From Thermococcus sp. (GTDB lineage Archaea; Methanobacteriota_B; Thermococci; Thermococcales; Thermococcaceae): 7,786 bases of DNA. A model generated the notes under the pieces. It made no database searches. It saw nothing but the letters and a program-made list of their open reading frames with translations, and was not told where the DNA came from. Location: NCBI GenBank assembly GCA_027023165.1, contig JALVWX010000188.1, positions 1-7,786 of the forward strand, read 5' to 3'. Made by a program: the position numbers and the translations under genes. Positions 7,205 to 7,786 of the stretch are shown in pieces (positions within the stretch are counted from its first letter, which is position 1; the number at the start of each line of letters is the position of its first letter).

Positions 7205-7213
7205 CCCATTGTT

Positions 7214-7228
7214 ATCACTTCTTTTGTA
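7214..7228 (+). terminator. T-rich possible terminator after the channel gene
   Basis: ATCACTTCTTTTGTA lies about ten bases after the channel stop codon. The T run is short (four), so this is a weak candidate for an archaeal U-rich termination site. Confidence 0.3.
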
Positions 7229-7235
7229 TCTTACA

Positions 7236-7263
7236 TCCATTAAATGGACGCGGGGAGGCTCCC
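7236..7263. promoter_or_regulatory. Two short dyads upstream of the NADH oxidase promoter
   Basis: TCCAT-TAA-ATGGA (7236-7248) and GGGAG-G-CTCCC (7253-7263) are perfect 5-bp inverted repeats lying side by side, just upstream of the BRE/TATA of the next gene. Either could be half of a regulator site. Arms this short can occur by chance, and no known Thermococcales operator was recognised in them. Confidence 0.25.
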
Positions 7264-7269
7264 GGCTAA

Positions 7270-7284
7270 GGCAACTTTTTATAC
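7270..7284 (+). promoter_or_regulatory. BRE/TATA promoter of the NADH oxidase-like gene
   Basis: GGCAAC followed by TTTTTATAC (7276-7284) gives a good archaeal TATA box. Expected initiation is near 7305, with AGGTGGT (7304-7310) as ribosome site just before the ATG at 7315, so the leader is very short. Confidence 0.6.
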
Positions 7285-7314
7285 CTCCTTCCCCTTCTCC
7301 CTCAGGTGGTGTCG

Positions 7315-7786
7315 ATGAAAATCGTAGTCATCGGTTCTGGCACAGCTGGGAGCAACTTCGCCCTCTTTCTCAGGAAGGCCGACAGGAAGGTCGAGATAAC
7401 CGTCATAGGAAAGGAACCCACGATGCAGTACTCCCCGTGCGCCCTGCCGCACGTGATAAGCGGAACCATCGAGAGGCCCGAAGATGTCATCGTCTTCCCT
7501 AACGAGTTCTACGAGAAGCAGAAGATAAACCTCATGCTCGGTACCGAGGTCCAATCAATCGACCGCGAAAGAAAGGTCGTGGTCACCGACAAGGGCGAAG
7601 TCCCCTACGACAAGCTCGTCCTGGCCGTCGGCTCAAAGGCCTTCGTCCCGCCGATAAATGGCGTCGAGAACGAAGGAGTTTTCACCCTCAAGAGCCTCGA
7701 CGACGTGCGCAGGATTAAGTCTTACATCGCCGAAAGGAAGCCGAAGAAAGCCGTCGTAATCGGCGCCGGTTTGATAGGCCTTGAAG
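7315..7786 (+). CDS. FAD-dependent NADH oxidase / CoA-disulfide reductase-like flavoprotein (3'-truncated)
   Basis: Only the first 157 residues are in the window; the family is usually about 440 residues. An FAD-binding GSGTAG (7-12) opens the protein. SPCALP holds the redox-active cysteine C42 at the position used by CoA-disulfide reductases and NADH oxidases of this group. The segment around DKLVLAVGS closes the first FAD-binding half. GAGLIG (150-155), at the right edge, starts the NAD(P)H-binding domain. The enzyme would oxidise NAD(P)H and reduce O2, CoA disulfides or polysulfide; which acceptor is used cannot be decided here. Presence of the active cysteine argues against a rubredoxin reductase. 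It has its own promoter, and its GC-rich codons show a return to the core genome after the AT-rich gene. The start is supported by AGGTGGT at 7304-7310. Confidence 0.9.
   Translation, partial: MKIVVIGSGTAGSNFALFLRKADRKVEITVIGKEPTMQYSPCALPHVISGTIERPEDVIVFPNEFYEKQKINLMLGTEVQSIDRERKVVVTDKGEVPYDKLVLAVGSKAFVPPINGVENEGVFTLKSLDDVRRIKSYIAERKPKKAVVIGAGLIGLE

Noticed and set aside
7205..7314. SurR-type (GTTnnnAAC) site before the NADH oxidase-like gene
   Set aside because: Only an isolated AAC half-site (7273-7275) is present; no properly spaced GTT partner was found on either strand.

Overview
The window reads as chromosomal DNA of a hyperthermophilic euryarchaeon of the order Thermococcales, most likely Thermococcus. 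Reasons: an archaeal myo-inositol-1-phosphate synthase gene follows what looks like the end of the di-myo-inositol-phosphate (DIP) synthase gene; OMP decarboxylase, UMP kinase and FAD synthetase (RibL) are all of archaeal type, and the UMP kinase closely resembles the 225-residue Pyrococcus furiosus enzyme as I remember it; promoters are BRE/TATA-like and ribosome sites are GGAGGTG/GGTG-like. I recall the T. kodakarensis marker gene pyrF lying in a similar neighbourhood, which fits but was not checked.

Layout. Positions 2-223 hold the C-terminus of a membrane enzyme (probable DIP synthase), followed by inositol-1-phosphate synthase (281-1429). Together they would make the thermoprotective solute DIP. 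The promoter between them carries an imperfect inverted repeat resembling the heat-shock repressor (Phr) site. A tight same-strand operon runs from 1489 to 3703: a winged-helix DUF4443-type protein, pyrF, a PUA-domain protein of the MCT-1/Tma20 type, and ribL, joined by a 4-nt gap, a 10-nt overlap and a 1-nt gap. UMP kinase pyrH (3766-4443) follows with its own TATA box. OMP decarboxylase makes UMP and UMP kinase phosphorylates it, so two steps of pyrimidine metabolism lie close together.

After pyrH the character changes. A ribbon-helix-helix protein gene overlaps a PIN-domain nuclease gene by 25 nt (4506-5215), a VapBC-like toxin-antitoxin arrangement. Its promoter carries a TTGTCC direct repeat of 11-bp period that looks like an autoregulatory operator. 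Next is an AT-rich gene (5234-7204; about 35% GC in a hand-counted stretch against about 60% in pyrF). It encodes a 656-residue protein with an N-terminal Cys/His motif, a long Phe-type pentapeptide-repeat beta-helix, a helical linker and a two-helix potassium-channel pore with a TTLGYGD filter. The loop between the first membrane helix and the pore holds six N-glycosylation sequons. This is the most unusual item in the window and probably part of an accessory insertion.

The window ends inside an FAD-dependent NADH oxidase / CoA-disulfide reductase-like gene (7315 onward). All recognised genes are on the + strand. No RNA genes, insertion sequences or CRISPR arrays were seen, and no gene-free stretch exceeds 300 bases; the longest is 110 bases (7205-7314).
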